A stretch of 64,000 bases of DNA, from assembly GCF_011290365.1 (NCBI RefSeq), contig NZ_CP049786.1:2728001-2792000 (forward strand), written 5' to 3'. This DNA is from Leclercia sp. 29361. Lineage in GTDB: Bacteria; Pseudomonadota; Gammaproteobacteria; Enterobacterales; Enterobacteriaceae. Below the pieces are notes generated by a model. That model worked only from the letters and a program-made list of their open reading frames with translations. It was not told the DNA's origin and did not search any database. The stretch's first letter is position 1; each line of letters starts with the position of its first letter. Both the position numbers and the translations under genes were made by a program. Shown one piece after another: positions 1 through 9,168 of this stretch.

Positions 1-685
1 GCAGGGAGGCGTACACCACTACCACACCCAGCACGTTCGGCACGATATGACGGACCACGATATTGCCGGTAGAGACCCCACCGACCTGCGCCGCTTCGAT
101 GAACTCTTTGCGCTTCAGGCTCAGGGTCTGGCCGCGCACGATACGCGCCATATCCAGCCAGGAGACCATGCCGATAGCGACAAAGATCAACAGGATGTTC
201 TGGCCGAAGAAGGTCACCAGCAGGATCACGAAGAACATGAACGGGAAGGAGTTGAGGATCTCAAGGATACGCATCATCACCGAATCCACTTTACCGCCGA
301 GATAGCCGGAGAGCGATCCGTACAGGGTGCCCAGAATCACCGCCACGAAGGCTGCGGCGATCCCCACCATCAACGAGATTCGCCCGCCGATGGCGACACG
401 CACCAGCAGGTCACGCCCGGAGGAGTCGGTACCAAAGTAGTGGCCCGATTCGCTATCCGGAGCGCTGGACATCATGCCCCAGTCAGTATCGAAGTAGCTG
501 AACTGCGACAGCATCGGCGCTAAGGTCACAAACAGGGCAATAATCACCAGCACAATCAGGCTGGCAACCGCCGCGCGGTTGTGCATAAAGCGACGGCGGG
601 CATCCTGCCAGAGACTGCGTCCTTCGACTTCCAGTTTTTCACTGAAGTTTTCCAGCGCCTCGCTATTTTTCTTACTTAACATCAT
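1..685 (-). CDS. oppC: Oligopeptide ABC transporter permease OppC (partial, C-terminus outside window)
   Basis: Inner-membrane permease that pairs with OppB in the OppABCDF oligopeptide importer. Translating the minus strand from the tandem ATG at 685/682 gives MMLSKKNSEALENFSEK, followed by a first membrane span (VASLIVLVIIALFVTLAP) and the permease EAA-type loop near GQTLSLKRKEFIEAAQVGG. About 228 of the roughly 302 residues usual for the family are present; the rest lies beyond base 1. It follows oppB by 14 bp on the same strand, so it belongs to the oppABCDF operon. The identity is secure; the only open point is which of the two adjacent ATGs is used. Confidence 0.95.
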   Translation of the reverse strand, partial: MMLSKKNSEALENFSEKLEVEGRSLWQDARRRFMHNRAAVASLIVLVIIALFVTLAPMLSQFSYFDTDWGMMSSAPDSESGHYFGTDSSGRDLLVRVAIGGRISLMVGIAAAFVAVILGTLYGSLSGYLGGKVDSVMMRILEILNSFPFMFFVILLVTFFGQNILLIFVAIGMVSWLDMARIVRGQTLSLKRKEFIEAAQVGGVSTGNIVVRHIVPNVLGVVVVYASL

Positions 686-699
686 GGCGAGCTCCAGTG

Positions 700-1620
700 T
701 CAGTAGCGGATTTTCGGATCGATGACGGCATACAGCACATCAACAATCGCGTTAAAGAAAATGGTCAACGCACCGACGAGGATGGTCAGACTCAATACCA
801 GGGAGTAGTCGCGGTTCAGGGCGCCGTTAACAAACAGCTGGCCGATACCCGGCAGACCATAAATGGTTTCGATAACCATTGAACCGGTAATGATACCGAC
901 GAACGCCGGGCCTAAATAAGAGAGAACCGGCAATAACGCAGGTTTTAATGCGTGACGGAAAATAATCCGACGCATCGGCAGCCCTTTGGCACGCGCGGTA
1001 CGAATGAAGTTTGAGTGCAAAATTTCAATCATCGAACCACGGGTGATACGCGCAATGCTGGCAATATAGGCCAGTGACAGCGCCACCATCGGCAGGATCA
1101 TGTACTGCAGCGCCCCGCCATTCCAGCCGCCGCCGGGCAACCACTTCAGGGTGATAGCAAATATCATGACCAGCAAGGGCGCGACGACAAAACTCGGTAT
1201 GACGACCCCGGTCATTGCCACCCCCATAACGGCGTAGTCCCATTTGGTATTTTGATTCAGCGCGGCTATTACACCCGCCGTAACGCCAAGAATGACGGCC
1301 AGTAAAAATGCCGCGGCGCCTAATTTAGCCGAAACGGGGAAGCTGGACGCCACCAGATCGTTTACGGAATAGTCTTTATATTTGAATGACGGTCCAAAAT
1401 CGCCGTGCGCCAGCTGCTTCAGATAATTGAAATACTGGGTGGAGATCGGATCGTTTAAATGGTATTTCGCTTCGATATTCGCCATCACTTCTGGCGGCAG
1501 CGTACGTTCGCCGGTAAATGGACTACCCGGTGCGAGACGCATCATAAAGAAGGAGATCGTTATGAGAATAAATAGCGTTGGAATCGCTTCAAGACAGCGA
1601 CGTAGGATAAATTTCAACAT
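700..1620 (-). CDS. oppB: Oligopeptide ABC transporter permease OppB
   Basis: Inner-membrane permease subunit of the oligopeptide importer, forming the translocation channel with OppC. The 306 residues equal the E. coli length. An N-terminal span (PTLFILITISFFMMRLAP) precedes the family's periplasmic region and five further hydrophobic segments. The cytoplasmic EAA-type coupling loop that contacts the ATPases is visible around residues 200-225 (SNFIRTARAKGLPMRRIIF). It lies between oppA (85 bp upstream, with an intercistronic hairpin) and oppC. Its expression probably comes from read-through from the strong oppA promoter past that hairpin, which is inferred from the layout. Confidence 0.97.
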   Translation of the reverse strand: MLKFILRRCLEAIPTLFILITISFFMMRLAPGSPFTGERTLPPEVMANIEAKYHLNDPISTQYFNYLKQLAHGDFGPSFKYKDYSVNDLVASSFPVSAKLGAAAFLLAVILGVTAGVIAALNQNTKWDYAVMGVAMTGVVIPSFVVAPLLVMIFAITLKWLPGGGWNGGALQYMILPMVALSLAYIASIARITRGSMIEILHSNFIRTARAKGLPMRRIIFRHALKPALLPVLSYLGPAFVGIITGSMVIETIYGLPGIGQLFVNGALNRDYSLVLSLTILVGALTIFFNAIVDVLYAVIDPKIRY

Positions 1621-1671
1621 TGCCCGTACCTTCTGGCGTGTGCCTATATAATATTACGATGAGTAGACACC

Positions 1672-1696
1672 GTGGGGCGAGCACTGCCCGCCCCAC
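1672..1696 (-). promoter_or_regulatory. Intercistronic hairpin between oppA and oppB
   Basis: A perfect 8-bp inverted repeat, gtggggcg (1672-1679) and cgccccac (1689-1696), with a 9-nt loop sits in the 85-bp oppA-oppB gap. There is no run of T after it on the minus strand, so a full terminator is unlikely. Such stems stabilise the upstream message or attenuate read-through, which would fit the need for far more binding protein OppA than permease. Confidence 0.6.
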
Positions 1697-1705
1697 TCAT
1701 TGCCA

Positions 1706-3337
1706 TTAATGCTTGATGATATACAAGTTTTTAACGTAGATATTATCCATCGGGTCTTTACCGGTATAACCACCTACCCACGGTTTCACCAGACGGGCGT
1801 TCACGTAGTAGTAAACCGGCACGATCGCAGAGTCTTTATCGAGCTGCTGTTCTGCTTTCGAATACAGCTCAGCGCGCTGCGCTTCGTCAGTGACTTTCAG
1901 GGTATCGCCGATCAGCTTATCGAACTCTGCGCTCTTATAGTGCGCGGTGTTGTTCGAGCTGTCGCTCAGCATGGTGTTCAGGAAGGAAGTTGGTTCGTTA
2001 TAGTCCGCACACCAGCCTGCACGCGCTACATCAAAGGTGCCCTGATGGCGGCTGTCCAGGAAGGTTTTCCACTCCTGGTTTTCCAGCTTCACGTTCGCAC
2101 CCAGGTTTTTCTTCCAGATGGAGGAGACGGCGATAGCCAGTTTTTTATGCAGATCGGAGGTGTTGTACAGCAGGCTGAAGGTCAGCGGCTTGTCAGCGGT
2201 ATACCCGGCTTCGGCCAGCAGTTTCTTCGCTTCAGCATTACGCTGTTCCTGGGTCATTTTGAACCATTCTGGCTCGGTCAGCTTCGCGCCATCGGTGTAC
2301 GGCGGGGTGTAGCTGTAAGCCGGCAGGTCGCCCTGGTTTTTCACTTTATTGACGATGATATCGCGATCCAGTGCCAGCTTCAGCGCGGTACGCACGCGAA
2401 CGTCGGTGAATGGCGCTTTCTGGTTGTTGATTTCGTAATAATAAGTACACAGATACGGGTCAACGTGAACTTCAGCCGGGATCTCTTTTTTCAGCTTCTG
2501 GAACAGTTCGATCGGCATGTTGTTATAGGTCATGTCGATTTCGCCGCTGCGGTAGCGGTTAACGTCTGTCACTTCAGAAGCGATTGGCAGGTAGGTAACC
2601 TGGTTGATAACGGTTTTCGCGTTATCCCAGTAGTTGGTATTACGCTCGAGGTCGATACGTTCGTTAACCACCCAGGCTTTCAGCTTGTAGGCGCCGTTGG
2701 TAACGATATTGGCAGGCTGGGTCCACTTCTCGCCGAATTTTTCAACCGCTGCTTTTGGAACAGGGGAAACGGACGGGTGCACCAGCAGCTTGTAGAAATA
2801 CGGAACTGGCTCGCTCAGGGTTACTTCGAAGGTATGGTCATCAATGGCTTTTACGCCGAGGTCGGTAATCGGTTTTTTGGCGGTGATGATGTCATCGATA
2901 TTGGCGATATGGCCATACTGCAGATAGCTCGCATATGGAGAGGCGGTATTTGGATCCGCCAGGCGCTGCCAGCTATAAACGAAATCTTGTGCGGTAACCG
3001 GGGAACCATCAGACCATTTTGCGTCTTTACGCAGGTGGAAGGTCCAGACTTTGAAGTCTTTGTTTTCCCATTTTTCAGCAACCCCGGCAACCGGGTGGCC
3101 GTCTACGTCAGTGACCAGCAGACCTTCGAACAGGTCGCGGTTAACGTTAGACTCCGGTACACCTTCAATTTTGTGCGGATCCAGAGACTGAACCTCAGCA
3201 CCGTTGTTACGCACCAGCGTTTGCTTCTCCGCCAGCTGAACCCCAGCAGGTACGTCAGCAGCCATTGCAACGTTGCCCGCGATTAGCGCAGTTAAAATCC
3301 CCGCCGCGACCAGACTTTTTTTTGTGATGATGGACAT
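1706..3337 (-). CDS. oppA: Periplasmic oligopeptide-binding protein OppA
   Basis: Captures peptides in the periplasm and delivers them to OppBCDF. The 543 residues equal the E. coli length. A Sec signal peptide is clear: basic start MSIITKKSL, hydrophobic core, and a cut after NVAMA before ADVPAG. The mature part is a cluster C (SBP_bac_5) binding protein, with the family signature near residues 95-120 (WTFHLRKDAKWSDGSPVTA). It is the first opp gene. Its leader has a purine-rich ribosome site (GTGGAG) followed by the CA-rich ACCAACACA just before ATG. In E. coli and Salmonella that element is the target of the GcvB small RNA, so the same control is likely here. Confidence 0.98.
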   Translation of the reverse strand: MSIITKKSLVAAGILTALIAGNVAMAADVPAGVQLAEKQTLVRNNGAEVQSLDPHKIEGVPESNVNRDLFEGLLVTDVDGHPVAGVAEKWENKDFKVWTFHLRKDAKWSDGSPVTAQDFVYSWQRLADPNTASPYASYLQYGHIANIDDIITAKKPITDLGVKAIDDHTFEVTLSEPVPYFYKLLVHPSVSPVPKAAVEKFGEKWTQPANIVTNGAYKLKAWVVNERIDLERNTNYWDNAKTVINQVTYLPIASEVTDVNRYRSGEIDMTYNNMPIELFQKLKKEIPAEVHVDPYLCTYYYEINNQKAPFTDVRVRTALKLALDRDIIVNKVKNQGDLPAYSYTPPYTDGAKLTEPEWFKMTQEQRNAEAKKLLAEAGYTADKPLTFSLLYNTSDLHKKLAIAVSSIWKKNLGANVKLENQEWKTFLDSRHQGTFDVARAGWCADYNEPTSFLNTMLSDSSNNTAHYKSAEFDKLIGDTLKVTDEAQRAELYSKAEQQLDKDSAIVPVYYYVNARLVKPWVGGYTGKDPMDNIYVKNLYIIKH

Positions 3338-4068
3338 TGTGTTGGTACTCCACTCTTTATAATTACTGGTTTTTTACCAGCCTGTTTAATTCCCCTTTTT
3401 TGGGGTTCCCTGACAACGTAGGAGTTTATGCTGCTGTCAGGCGTTTTTTACTTCTCGCTATCACCGACTTTACTATTACTAACGGCTCGTCTGGCCGCCT
3501 TGCGTCGATTCTTAACAGGCCTCCCCTGTCGAGGCCCGTCTTAATTCTTTTAGATCAGAATCGTTAATGAAAAAGATTCTCATCTAAAAGATTTCTGCGG
3601 AAAATATAAGGCCGGAAAGTACCAAATGGCTTTCCCGGGTGCCAATACATTTTGCAAATTTGTTAACCAATTCTCTTTTACGGAACTTACCGTTATGTTG
3701 TGGGCTACCCTGCCGCGCATCAAAAGCGGATAAAATCTTCGCTTTTCAATGGGATGTAGAAAGTGTGCTCGACGATGGCGTCGCGGTGCTGGAGACGAGG
3801 CGTTGTTTGTACAAAAAATTAACAACTGTCTATTATTTAGCACATTCATCTAATTCATTCATCAAATTACTAATATCATCTCAGTTATCCCGCAGCAAGC
3901 CCCAGAGTATCGTGTGAGTAAAATAACAGTCTTATTGCGCGGAATGTGACCAGTGCTGTGTCGGGGTGGGAGACAAGTGGTTGATAGTTAACAAAACAAA
4001 ATTATTAGTAAAATTTATTATAGTTAAAGCGATTTTCAACTTTCATTATATGATTTGCTGATAATGAC
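3338..4068. other. Long oppA 5' region without a supported gene
   Basis: About 730 bp separate oppA from the ychE terminator. The half next to ychE is AT-rich, and the part nearest oppA holds the ribosome site, the CA-rich GcvB-like target and a small stem (CTGGT/ACCAG around 3365-3380). Short reading frames exist on both strands, but none has a good ribosome site or familiar composition. The opp promoter must lie here; I could not place its -10 and -35 with confidence. Confidence 0.5.
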
Positions 4069-4093
4069 AAAAAAAACGGCGCCACTGGCGCCG
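4069..4093 (-). terminator. Intrinsic terminator of ychE
   Basis: On the minus strand a perfect 7-bp stem CGGCGCC/GGCGCCG (4077-4083 with 4087-4093, 3-nt loop) is followed by eight T (the A run 4069-4076). It starts 18 bp after the ychE stop codon. Confidence 0.9.
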
Positions 4094-4111
4094 CTCTTTC
4101 ATTTGAAATCG

Positions 4112-4759
4112 TCAACTCAATAAGCCCGGAAATATTGATTTCAGCCCGGTGACAATAAATTCAATCCCCAGTGCCATCAGCAGCAGACCCATAATACGGG
4201 TGATAACGTTAATGCCGGTCTGGCCAAGGAGTCGCACCAACCAGGGCGCAATGCGGAACACACCCCAACAGCAGAATGCAAACAGCGCTATGGCGATGGA
4301 GAAGCCAATCAGATGCATCAGGCTGTGGTAGCGCGTTCCCCAGACGATGGTGGAACTGATCGCCCCGGGACCCGCCATTAATGGCAGCGCCAGCGGTACC
4401 ACGCCGATACTTTCCCGGATGGCGGTCTCTGACTTTTCTTGCTTGTTTTGTTTATCCTCGCCCAGCTTGCCGCTAATCATCGACATCGCGATGGTTACCA
4501 CCAGGATCCCGCCGGCAATCCGGAATGAATCGATAGAGATGCCAAAAATCTGCAATATAGAGTCGCCAAGATAGAGAGAGGTCAGCAGGATGATAGCGAC
4601 CGACAGGTTCGCCGTCAGGTTGGTCTTATTCCTGGCAAGCGCGGTTTGATAGCTGGTCATACTAATAAAGACGGGAATTATGCCCACCGGGTTGACCAGC
4701 GCGAACAGACCAATAAAAAACTTGAAATAAGTTGGAAAATCAAAGAGCGATAGGCTCAC
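4112..4759 (-). CDS. ychE: MarC-family inner membrane protein YchE
   Basis: Multi-span inner-membrane protein of the MarC/UPF0056 family; its physiological role is unknown. About six hydrophobic helices are visible, including the first span YFKFFIGLFALVNPVGIIPV and the central GPGAISSTIVWG loop typical of the family. The frame is open to an ATG at 4852, but I start at GTG 4759. A GGAG ribosome site lies 7 nt before it, the product is then 215 residues as in E. coli YchE, and the following SLFDFPTYFKFF aligns without gap with that protein. The upstream extension would add an unrelated, signal-like stretch. It sits between oppA and adhE as in E. coli and has its own terminator. Confidence 0.92.
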   Translation of the reverse strand: MSLSLFDFPTYFKFFIGLFALVNPVGIIPVFISMTSYQTALARNKTNLTANLSVAIILLTSLYLGDSILQIFGISIDSFRIAGGILVVTIAMSMISGKLGEDKQNKQEKSETAIRESIGVVPLALPLMAGPGAISSTIVWGTRYHSLMHLIGFSIAIALFAFCCWGVFRIAPWLVRLLGQTGINVITRIMGLLLMALGIEFIVTGLKSIFPGLLS

Positions 4760-5235
4760 TGTTAGCTCCGCTGATAAGCAAGACTGAAGATAAAGAATGG
4801 CAACGCCAATAACCGCGCAGAAGATACGCTTTTTACGCATGCACTTCATCACAATATTGTGAATTATAGTGGTTTGACGCTGTAAAATATTTGTGTACTA
4901 AATGCATACCTGTGGTTCAATTGCTTTTGCAATTATTTAACATCGTTGGCAATGCCCCAAAATACCCCTGCTGAAAGGTATCAGCTTATGGATAAATTGA
5001 TACAGATCATGTTTTCCGTACTCAGAAGTGAGTAATCTTGATTACGCCACCACGGAGATTCAGTATCTGAACCCAGGCTACTGATGGGAGGCTCTTTTAG
5101 TAAATCAGGGGTACGATAAAAACGTTAACACCTTGTTTTTATGTAAGTTAAGCAAGTGGCAATGGCGCTGACTATACTGTTTTCGTGTCGAGCAGCTGAT
5201 TTACTAAAAGAGTTTAACATTATCAGGAGAGCATT
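4760..5235 (+). promoter_or_regulatory. adhE promoter and structured leader region
   Basis: This 476-bp gap carries the adhE control region. A 16-bp perfect inverted repeat, ctcttttagtaaatca at 5092-5107 and its complement at 5197-5212, encloses about 90 nt. It ends 10 nt before the adhE ribosome site (caggag at 5223-5228), so the transcript can fold a long stem beside the start codon. In E. coli, translation of adhE mRNA depends on RNase III processing of such a leader, and the promoter is controlled by Cra, Fis, FNR and NarL. Those individual sites could not be placed confidently here. Confidence 0.7.
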
Positions 5236-7917
5236 ATGGCTGTTACTAATGTCGCAGAGCTTAACGCACTTGTAGAGCGCGTAAAAAAAGCCCAGCGTGA
5301 ATATGCCAATTTCACCCAAGAACAGGTTGATAAAATCTTCCGCGCCGCCGCTCTGGCTGCTGCAGATGCTCGAATCCCTCTCGCTAAAATGGCCGTTGCC
5401 GAATCCGGCATGGGTATCATTGAAGATAAAGTGATCAAAAACCACTTTGCTTCTGAGTATATCTACAACGCCTATAAAGATGAGAAGACTTGTGGCGTCT
5501 TGTCTGAAGATGACACTTTCGGTACCATCACAATTGCAGAGCCTATCGGCATCATCTGCGGTATCGTTCCTACTACCAACCCAACGTCTACTGCTATCTT
5601 CAAATCGCTCATCAGCCTGAAGACGCGTAACGCAATCATTTTCTCTCCACATCCACGTGCTAAAGATGCGACCAACAAAGCGGCCGATATCGTTCTGCAA
5701 GCGGCGATCGCTGCAGGTGCACCGAAAGACCTGATCGGCTGGATCGATCAACCTTCTGTGGAGCTGTCTAACGCACTGATGCACCACCCTGACATTAACC
5801 TGATCCTTGCGACCGGTGGTCCAGGCATGGTTAAAGCCGCTTATAGCTCCGGTAAACCGGCTATCGGCGTAGGTGCAGGTAACACCCCGGTTGTTATCGA
5901 CGAAACTGCCGATATCAAACGTGCTGTTGCATCGGTACTGATGTCTAAAACCTTCGATAACGGCGTTATCTGTGCTTCTGAGCAGTCTGTCGTCGTTGTT
6001 GACTCCGTATACGATGCCGTTCGCGAACGTTTCGCCAGCCACGGCGGCTACCTGCTGCAAGGCCAGGAACTGAAAGCCGTTCAGGACATCCTCCTGAAAA
6101 ATGGCGCACTGAACGCGGCTATCGTGGGTCAGCCAGCGTATAAAATCGCTGAACTGGCAGGCTTCTCCGTACCGGTAACCACCAAGATCCTGATTGGTGA
6201 AGTGACCGATGTTGATGAAAGCGAGCCGTTTGCTCACGAGAAACTCTCTCCGACGCTGGCCATGTACCGTGCGAAAGATTTCGACGACGCGGTCATCAAA
6301 GCAGAGAAACTGGTTGCCATGGGCGGTATCGGTCATACCTCATGCCTGTACACCGACCAGGACAACCAGCCGGAGCGTGTAGCGCACTTCGGTCAGATGA
6401 TGAAAACTGCACGTATCCTGATTAACACCCCTGCTTCTCAGGGTGGTATCGGTGACCTGTATAACTTTAAGCTCGCGCCTTCCCTGACTCTGGGTTGTGG
6501 TTCATGGGGTGGTAACTCCATCTCTGAGAACGTTGGTCCTAAGCACCTGATCAACAAGAAAACCGTTGCTAAGCGAGCTGAAAACATGTTGTGGCATAAA
6601 CTTCCGAAATCTATCTACTTCCGCCGTGGCTCCCTGCCAATCGCGCTGGATGAAGTGATTACTGATGGCCACAAACGTGCGCTCATCGTGACTGACCGTT
6701 TCCTCTTCAACAATGGCTATGCAGACCAGATTACCTCTGTGCTGAAAGCAGCTGGCGTAGAAGTGGACGTGTTCTTCGAAGTTGAAGCTGACCCAACCCT
6801 GTCCGTTGTTCGTAAAGGCGCAGAGCTGGCGAACTCCTTCAAACCAGACGTCATTATCGCCCTGGGCGGCGGCTCCCCAATGGATGCAGCCAAAATCATG
6901 TGGGTAATGTACGAGCATCCGGAAACGCACTTCGAAGAACTGGCGCTGCGCTTTATGGATATTCGTAAACGTATCTACAAGTTCCCGAAAATGGGTGTGA
7001 AAGCAAAAATGGTTGCGATCACCACCACGTCTGGTACCGGTTCTGAAGTCACGCCGTTTGCCGTTGTAACCGACGATGCTACCGGCCAGAAATACCCGCT
7101 GGCAGACTATGCCCTGACTCCGGACATGGCAGTGGTTGATGCCAACCTGGTGATGGATATGCCGAAATCACTCTGTGCGTTCGGTGGTCTGGATGCGGTA
7201 ACTCACGCCCTGGAAGCTTACGTTTCCGTGCTGGCATCTGAGTTCTCTGACGGTCAGGCTCTGCAGGCGCTGAAACTGCTGAAAGAGAACCTGCCAGCCT
7301 CTTACAACGAAGGTTCTAAGAACCCGGTTGCTCGTGAGCGCGTTCACAGTGCTGCCACCATCGCAGGTATCGCGTTTGCTAACGCCTTCCTGGGTGTGTG
7401 TCACTCCATGGCGCACAAACTGGGCTCCCAGTTCCACATTCCGCACGGCCTGGCAAACGCCCTGCTGATTGGCAACGTTATCCGTTACAACGCGAACGAT
7501 AACCCAACCAAACAGACTGCTTTCAGCCAGTACGACCGTCCGCAGGCGCGTCGTCGCTACGCAGAAATTGCTGACCACCTGGGCCTGAGCGCACCTGGCG
7601 ATCGCACTGCCGCGAAGATTGAGAAACTGCTGGCATGGCTGGATAGCATTAAAGCTGAACTGGGTATTCCGAAGTCTATTCGCGAAGCTGGTGTTCAGGA
7701 AGCAGACTTCCTGGCGCACGTAGACAAGCTGTCTGAAGATGCCTTTGATGACCAGTGTACTGGTGCGAACCCGCGCTACCCGCTGATCGCAGAGCTGAAA
7801 CAGATCCTGCTGGATACCTACTACGGTCGTGAATACTCCGAAGGCGTATCTGCACCCGCAGCACCGGTTGTAGAAGTGCCGGTGAAAGCTGATAAGAAAG
7901 CGAAGAAAAGCGCTTAA
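5236..7917 (+). CDS. adhE: Bifunctional acetaldehyde-CoA/alcohol dehydrogenase AdhE
   Basis: Cytoplasmic fermentation enzyme that reduces acetyl-CoA to acetaldehyde and then to ethanol, reoxidising two NADH. The 893 residues compare with 891 in E. coli. Residues about 1-440 form the CoA-dependent aldehyde dehydrogenase half, with the catalytic cysteine in NGVICASEQ. After a linker, residues about 450-870 form the iron-dependent alcohol dehydrogenase, with its GGGSPMDAAK nucleotide site and metal-ligand motifs GLDAVTHALEAYVS and HSMAHKLGSQFHIPHG. The lysine-rich tail ADKKAKKSA is a little longer than usual. The enzyme normally polymerises into spirosomes. A GGAGAG ribosome site fixes the start; the leader is structured and an intrinsic terminator follows. 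Confidence 0.99.
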   Translation: MAVTNVAELNALVERVKKAQREYANFTQEQVDKIFRAAALAAADARIPLAKMAVAESGMGIIEDKVIKNHFASEYIYNAYKDEKTCGVLSEDDTFGTITIAEPIGIICGIVPTTNPTSTAIFKSLISLKTRNAIIFSPHPRAKDATNKAADIVLQAAIAAGAPKDLIGWIDQPSVELSNALMHHPDINLILATGGPGMVKAAYSSGKPAIGVGAGNTPVVIDETADIKRAVASVLMSKTFDNGVICASEQSVVVVDSVYDAVRERFASHGGYLLQGQELKAVQDILLKNGALNAAIVGQPAYKIAELAGFSVPVTTKILIGEVTDVDESEPFAHEKLSPTLAMYRAKDFDDAVIKAEKLVAMGGIGHTSCLYTDQDNQPERVAHFGQMMKTARILINTPASQGGIGDLYNFKLAPSLTLGCGSWGGNSISENVGPKHLINKKTVAKRAENMLWHKLPKSIYFRRGSLPIALDEVITDGHKRALIVTDRFLFNNGYADQITSVLKAAGVEVDVFFEVEADPTLSVVRKGAELANSFKPDVIIALGGGSPMDAAKIMWVMYEHPETHFEELALRFMDIRKRIYKFPKMGVKAKMVAITTTSGTGSEVTPFAVVTDDATGQKYPLADYALTPDMAVVDANLVMDMPKSLCAFGGLDAVTHALEAYVSVLASEFSDGQALQALKLLKENLPASYNEGSKNPVARERVHSAATIAGIAFANAFLGVCHSMAHKLGSQFHIPHGLANALLIGNVIRYNANDNPTKQTAFSQYDRPQARRRYAEIADHLGLSAPGDRTAAKIEKLLAWLDSIKAELGIPKSIREAGVQEADFLAHVDKLSEDAFDDQCTGANPRYPLIAELKQILLDTYYGREYSEGVSAPAAPVVEVPVKADKKAKKSA

Positions 7918-7930
7918 TTAACTGCTTAAT

Positions 7931-7957
7931 AAAAAACCCGCTCCGGCGGGTTTTTTT
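7931..7957 (+). terminator. Intrinsic terminator of adhE
   Basis: Stem CCCGC/GCGGG (7937-7941 with 7946-7950), extended by flanking A/T pairs and followed by seven T. It begins 14 bp after the adhE stop. Confidence 0.93.
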
Positions 7958-8004
7958 ATGTTTGTTATACAGAGTGAACAGAGAGAGGAAATGAAATAGC
8001 GTCG

Positions 8005-8619
8005 TTAACGACGACAGGCTTCCTGAATGGCCGTCAGAGAGCCCACAACCAGCGCCTCTTTATAATGCTTACGGCAGACTGAGACATAGCGTTCATTGCC
8101 GCCAATCACCACCTGTTCACCTTCCGCATAGGGTTTGCCCGCCTGATCCAGGCGCAGCACCATACTCGCTTTACGGCCGCAGAAACAGATAGTTTTCAAT
8201 TCAACCAGTTTATCCGACCAGGCCAGTAAATACTGGCTGCCAATAAACAGTTCACCGCGGAAATCAGTACGCAGGCCATAACAGAGCACCGGAATATCCA
8301 GCTCGTCGACCACCTCGGACAACTCATGCACCTGCTGGCGGGTTAAAAACTGGCTCTCATCCACCAGCACACAATGTATAGCCTGACTGGCAACCTCTGC
8401 GCGGATCTCGTCCAGCAGATTGGTTTGCGGGTTATATAGCTTTGCCGGCGACGAGAGACCAATTCGCGAGCTAACCTTTCCGCTACCAAAACGGTCATCG
8501 ATCTCTGCGGTGTAAACGAGGGTCTGCATCCCGCGCTCCTGGTAATTGTAGGAGGATTGCAGTAATGCGGTCGACTTACCTGCGTTCATTGCTGAATAGT
8601 AGAAATACAGTTGTGCCAT
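8005..8619 (-). CDS. tdk: Thymidine kinase
   Basis: Type II thymidine kinase: phosphorylates thymidine (and deoxyuridine) with ATP in the nucleoside salvage pathway, in the cytoplasm. The 204 residues compare with 205 in E. coli. The P-loop SAMNAGKST lies at residues 9-17, the Walker B-like VLVDESQF near residue 87, and the catalytic and lasso region follows. Structural zinc is held by two Cys pairs, seen as CFCGRKA and CRKHY near the C-terminus. It is convergent with adhE and divergent from hns, as in E. coli. The extreme C-terminus differs slightly from E. coli, as expected for a variable tail. Confidence 0.98.
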   Translation of the reverse strand: MAQLYFYYSAMNAGKSTALLQSSYNYQERGMQTLVYTAEIDDRFGSGKVSSRIGLSSPAKLYNPQTNLLDEIRAEVASQAIHCVLVDESQFLTRQQVHELSEVVDELDIPVLCYGLRTDFRGELFIGSQYLLAWSDKLVELKTICFCGRKASMVLRLDQAGKPYAEGEQVVIGGNERYVSVCRKHYKEALVVGSLTAIQEACRR

Positions 8620-9168
8620 TGGCCGTTAAACCCTAATCAATGTGTATTATTACCGATGCGCGATTGTACCATATTTTGTCTGGTCTTCCGTGCTGCAGCG
8701 CGCTTTGCAGGCGGTGCGGAACATTTTAACCGGTGAAGGGATATACACCAGACGGTGATAAAGACCGGTAAAAACATGAATTACAGTACGGTTTTAAAAA
8801 CGGTAAGTTCAGGAAAAATCTGTTATTTTAATGTCGTTACGGGGTCAAAATTGAAGCCGGAATAATTAACAGTTTCAGCGGGCAACCCTGTTTTCGGCAC
8901 TAATACAAAAGGTTGATATTTATCCGCAGTAACAATAATCCCGAAGAAAATTACTCTCAAAAGATGCGTTCCCCGTCAGGTTTACAACGCATCTTTTGAT
9001 AACACAGCCCTCTTTTGGCCACGGAAATTTAAGTTAGCGTTATTAATAATAATGCCAAATATTAGGCGTTTTTTGAATTCCTTACATTCTGACCTATTGC
9101 ATATATCAATTTATGCCTCTATTATTACTTCAACAAACCCCCCACATTATAAGTTTGAGATTACTACA
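8620..9168. promoter_or_regulatory. tdk-hns divergent intergenic region with a strong inverted repeat
   Basis: These 549 bp separate divergent tdk and hns and must hold both promoters. The part near hns is AT-rich and probably curved, as expected for a region that binds H-NS and FIS. A perfect 13-bp inverted repeat (caaaagatgcgtt at 8958-8970 with its complement at 8986-8998, 15-nt spacer) lies about 170 bp before the hns start. The frame open from 9052 into hns is only an upstream extension of hns and is not a separate gene. Confidence 0.6.

Noticed and set aside
1700-3286. 528-codon open frame on the strand opposite oppA
   Set aside because: It mirrors a highly expressed, conserved gene; the product has no domain and arises from codon bias.
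3580-3917. Overlapping small frames in the oppA upstream region
   Set aside because: About 90 codons each on opposite strands, no ribosome site, unusual composition; more likely untranslated leader.
5125-6336. 403-codon frame antisense to adhE
   Set aside because: Shadow of adhE without ribosome site or recognisable protein features.
9052-9168. N-terminal extension of hns
   Set aside because: The known H-NS start MSEALKILN is at 9169 and gives the exact family length; the extension lies in the AT-rich promoter.
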